A stretch of 64,000 bases of DNA from Lutjanus erythropterus (Eukaryota; Chordata; Actinopteri; Lutjaniformes; Lutjanidae). Under the pieces are notes generated by a model. The model was not told where the DNA came from and did no database searches. It was given only the letters and a program-made list of their open reading frames with translations. Below are positions 61,640 through 64,000 of this stretch, one piece after another (the stretch's first letter is position 1; the number at the start of each line of letters is the position of its first letter). The stretch covers positions 37,649,408 to 37,713,407 of the forward strand of contig CM034599.1 of assembly GCA_020091685.1 (NCBI GenBank), written 5' to 3'. The position numbers and the translations under genes were made by a program.

Positions 61640-61783
61640 CGGACTGCTGCCGGCCGGGTGGGACTCTCCCCTCCCGCCACTCCTCTCTCAACAGTCGCTC
61701 CAGTCCGCGATGGAGCCTCGGACGTAGCAGACGGGACCCATGAGTGCTCGGCTCTGTCAAAGCGCGCTTTCTTTACGCATGCG
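61640..61783 (+). promoter_or_regulatory. GC-rich promoter and candidate first exon of a gene to the right
   Basis: CpG-rich (GCTGCCGGCCGGGTGGG, AAAGCGCGCTTTCTTTACGC) and followed by a good donor GCATGCG|GTAAGT at 61783. It follows ANKRD31 in the same direction, as GCNT4 does in human, and GCNT4 has non-coding first exons. That identity is inference from order only. Confidence 0.4.
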
Positions 61784-62093
61784 GTAAGTTGTGTGCTCCC
61801 TCGCCTTCTCGTGTGCTCTCCCGGTACATCCAGCTGTCAGACCCGTACAGAAAGTATTCCGGGATACACTGTGGCTGTAGCGCACCGCTCATCATGTGAT
61901 TCCTTTTGGAGAAAAAAAGGGACATTTTTCCGACGCTGAAGTGGGACTGGTGCGTAATGCAGGAAAGCATCAGGAAATCAGCGGACTGAGAGAGGTCCTA
62001 GTTGTGTTGAATGTGTTAAATCGGTTTGGTGTTACCAGTATCACTGTGTTTCTTCTCTTTCTTTTCTGTTTGTCTTGTTACCTTCACTGAAGA

Positions 62094-62186
62094 AATGTTT
62101 CTCGTTATATTAAGGTTCTTATGTGAGAGTGTGGGAGAAGTTTGCATGGCAAGAGACCCGCTCAAAGACGACTTTAGAGAGCAAGG
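62094..62186 (+). other. Candidate second exon of the same gene
   Basis: After a pyrimidine-rich tract (TTTCTTCTCTTTCTTTTCTG and ACCTTCACTGAAG) comes an open stretch with ATG at 62095, MFLVILRFLCESVGEVCMAR, DPLKDDFREQ, ending CAAG|GTAATT. No family is recognised. It may be a 5' UTR exon or nothing. Confidence 0.3.
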
Positions 62187-62559
62187 TAATTAAGACCACA
62201 AACAGGAGCATGAATTTCATTCATTTAATGAATTTTGCTGCAGACAAAACGCATCTGTGTTCATGGAGTGAATTGTGTAAATAAAAGAAAGTTGCAGTGA
62301 TGGATGTGTTCCAGAACTTCCTGTGAATTCACATTTTACCTTGGCTACTTTCTAGCAAAAAATTAATGCAACTTTACAAAAATGTAAATAAAATCAAAAC
62401 TGCATATCAGCAGGGTAACCCAGTGATATGGAAGCCCATTCTCACCAATGTCATTTAAAAAAAGATCTTCTTATCTCTCAAAAATAATGACTTACTATTT
62501 CAAAATTAGAGCTAAAACGATTAGTCGATTCATTCATTAGTCCTTGGAAAGAAAATGAG

Positions 62560-62670
62560 TTGCCAACTTTTAGGAGAAGCACAGAGGAGCACCAGCATGG
62601 AAGCTAGACAATGTCCTGTGTGGACAGGGTCAGCAATAAGAGCTATTTTAGCCACTTCAAAAAAATCAAG
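62560..62670. repeat. Dispersed repeat family C, copy 6 (fragment)
   Basis: AGGAGCACCAGCATGGAAGC, TAGACAATGTCCTGTGTGGA, CAGGGTCAGCAATAAG. Matches the middle part of the other copies. Confidence 0.55.
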
Positions 62671-63089
62671 GTTCAAGGAGAAAAATGAAACATATTTACT
62701 GTAATATATCATGAAATGAACATGATACGTCTTCAGGGATCAATGAAATGTTAACTGGAAATACACGCCAGAAATCTTTTGTTTGTGTGCTTCATGTGTC
62801 TGTCAGCAGTGAGACAGGCAGCCACTGAACTCTTAAGTCCAGAGTGTGTATTTTCAGAGCAGTGGGCTTTTGTTCTCAGGATAACAGGCTGTTCTTTACA
62901 CTGACAGACAATTGACAGTTACAAACAGCTGATCAGCTTACAGTGAAGGACTTGTCCTCGCTTGTTATTGTCAATTTACAATGTTGCGCAGCTCCTGCAG
63001 CGTTCCTGCAGCCTGCAGAGCTTCCCCCAAGTCTGTGGAGAAGGAGGCAGGGGGAAACAACTCGCTTCAACCATAGATCATGTATTAAA

Positions 63090-63186
63090 TAGCTTATTTA
63101 AGATACAGACTATGGCTCCAGCTCGCTGTTTGGATTGCTTCACTCATTTTTGCATGTGAAGTTTCTACATGTTGCTCCTTTAAATG
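63090..63186. repeat. Dispersed repeat ending TACATGTTGCTCCTTTAAAT, copy 2
   Basis: ATGGCTCCAGCTCGCTGTTT, CACTCATTTTTGCATGTGAA, CTACATGTTGCTCCTTTAAA. See 55157-55262. Confidence 0.65.
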
Positions 63187-63349
63187 CACGCTCCATTTAG
63201 AATATTTTCACCACTTAAGTTTGCTGTCAGAAAGTCTTTTTTGATGGGAAACTGCAAAATGTGAAATCAGTCATTTTACCTCGCAGAACACATGGGTTGC
63301 TTGTCTGCCGCTGCCTTGACTTGTTAGTTTATTTAGTCACAGTGACACA

Positions 63350-63480
63350 AACAAACTGACAGATTGAGGCAGCAGTAGACCAGCAACCCCCATGTTCTAC
63401 AACATAACATGACCGTTTTGCCTAAGGAGTCTTTGTGGCTTTATGGCAAGTTAAAGAGGTGAAAATATTCTAAATAAACC
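63350..63480. repeat. Dispersed repeat family C, copy 7 (fragment)
   Basis: AGATTGAGGCAGCAGTAGAC, CATGACCGTTTTGCCTAAGG, GTGAAAATATTCTAAATAAA. Confidence 0.6.
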
Positions 63481-64000
63481 ATACAGGTCTGTAACCCCAC
63501 TCAAAATAATGAGAAATATTCTTAAAATAATAAGTCAGTATCTCCAAATAATTCCTCAGCATCTTAACAGACAGATATATTAGTCTGCTGATATTATCAG
63601 CCAATATTGGCCTATTGCAGCTATATCAGCCTATATTGGTATACACACATACATATATATAATGTAGTGAAGATTGTTTTTAGTTTTTTGTTTTATACGC
63701 AGCACATCGTGTATATTTGATCCTTTGTTCTTATTCATAAATTTTTGTTTTTATTATAATGATTAAAAATACCAGTGAAAGATTACTGCTGCAGTGCCCT
63801 GATGTTTTGGTCTACCCAATTTACTGTTAAACTATTTAATATTCTATCCTATCTTTGTCACATTGTAATCATCATCTGATGTCATAATCTTTTTACTTTC
63901 TAATTGGAATCTGCCCTAAAAATCTAGCATCAGTCGGGCCTGATTATCTAAGACATTATTTTGAGAAGGTTTCTCATCCTGACTTGCAGGATCTTTCTTT

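Larger units (their letters stand above)
62187..64000. other. Intronic or intergenic sequence, mostly repeats
   Basis: Contains fragments of the fold-back family (62430-62512, 63950-64000), repeat F (62513-62560), repeat C (62560-62670, 63350-63480), the TTGCTCCTTTAAAT repeat (63090-63186) and an ATATCAGCC-type stretch (63570-63660). No exon is recognised. Confidence 0.55.

Noticed and set aside
61658..61939. 93-codon frame at the GC-rich block
   Set aside because: No family motif. It runs across the strong donor at 61783 and is better explained as 5' UTR plus intron.

Overview
The window is nuclear DNA of a vertebrate, almost certainly a ray-finned (teleost) fish. Genes are intron-rich with GT/AG splice sites. 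Introns and spacers are AT-rich and full of CA/GT microsatellites. There are many short non-autonomous DNA transposons with inverted ends, decayed Tc1-like elements and LINE fragments, all typical of fish genomes. No operon, phage, CRISPR or bacterial feature is present.

Layout. (1) Positions 1 to about 7,732, minus strand: the 5' part of the frataxin gene (FXN), four coding exons. The last exons lie to the left of the window. (2) About 7,850-15,300: spacer with LINE fragments, a GAA-repeat LINE tail next to the FXN start, a possible conserved non-coding block near 13.3 kb and a palindromic MITE. (3) About 15,300-32,950, minus strand: the complete HMG-CoA reductase gene (HMGCR). It has one non-coding and 19 coding exons. 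The coding exons sum to 2,664 bp (887 residues plus stop) and keep phase throughout. (4) About 33,000-39,150: shared upstream region with a full-length but dead Tc1-like element. (5) About 39,150-58,000, plus strand: an ankyrin-repeat gene, called ANKRD31 from its ankyrin exons and its head-to-head position next to HMGCR. Some of its 3' exons are uncertain. (6) About 58,200-61,450: a 2.5 kb element with ~65 bp inverted ends and further repeats. (7) About 61,600-62,190, plus strand: a GC-rich first-exon/promoter candidate for a gene to the right. Human gene order would suggest GCNT4, but no coding evidence is visible.

How the genes relate. HMGCR makes mevalonate in the ER membrane, the rate-limiting step of sterol and isoprenoid synthesis. 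Frataxin acts in mitochondrial iron-sulfur cluster assembly. ANKRD31 is known in mice as a meiotic protein that controls where double-strand breaks form. They are neighbours, not a functional cassette. The HMGCR-ANKRD31 divergent pair matches human chromosome 5. In human, FXN is on chromosome 9.

I found no undescribed biological system. The observations most worth a second look are microsatellites fused to HMGCR splice sites (a CA tract filling intron 12 just before the exon that is alternatively skipped in human, and a GT tract forming the exon 10 donor), a GAA/TTC repeat just upstream of frataxin, the apparently very compact ANKRD31, and a LINE 3' end abutting an ANKRD31 splice acceptor.
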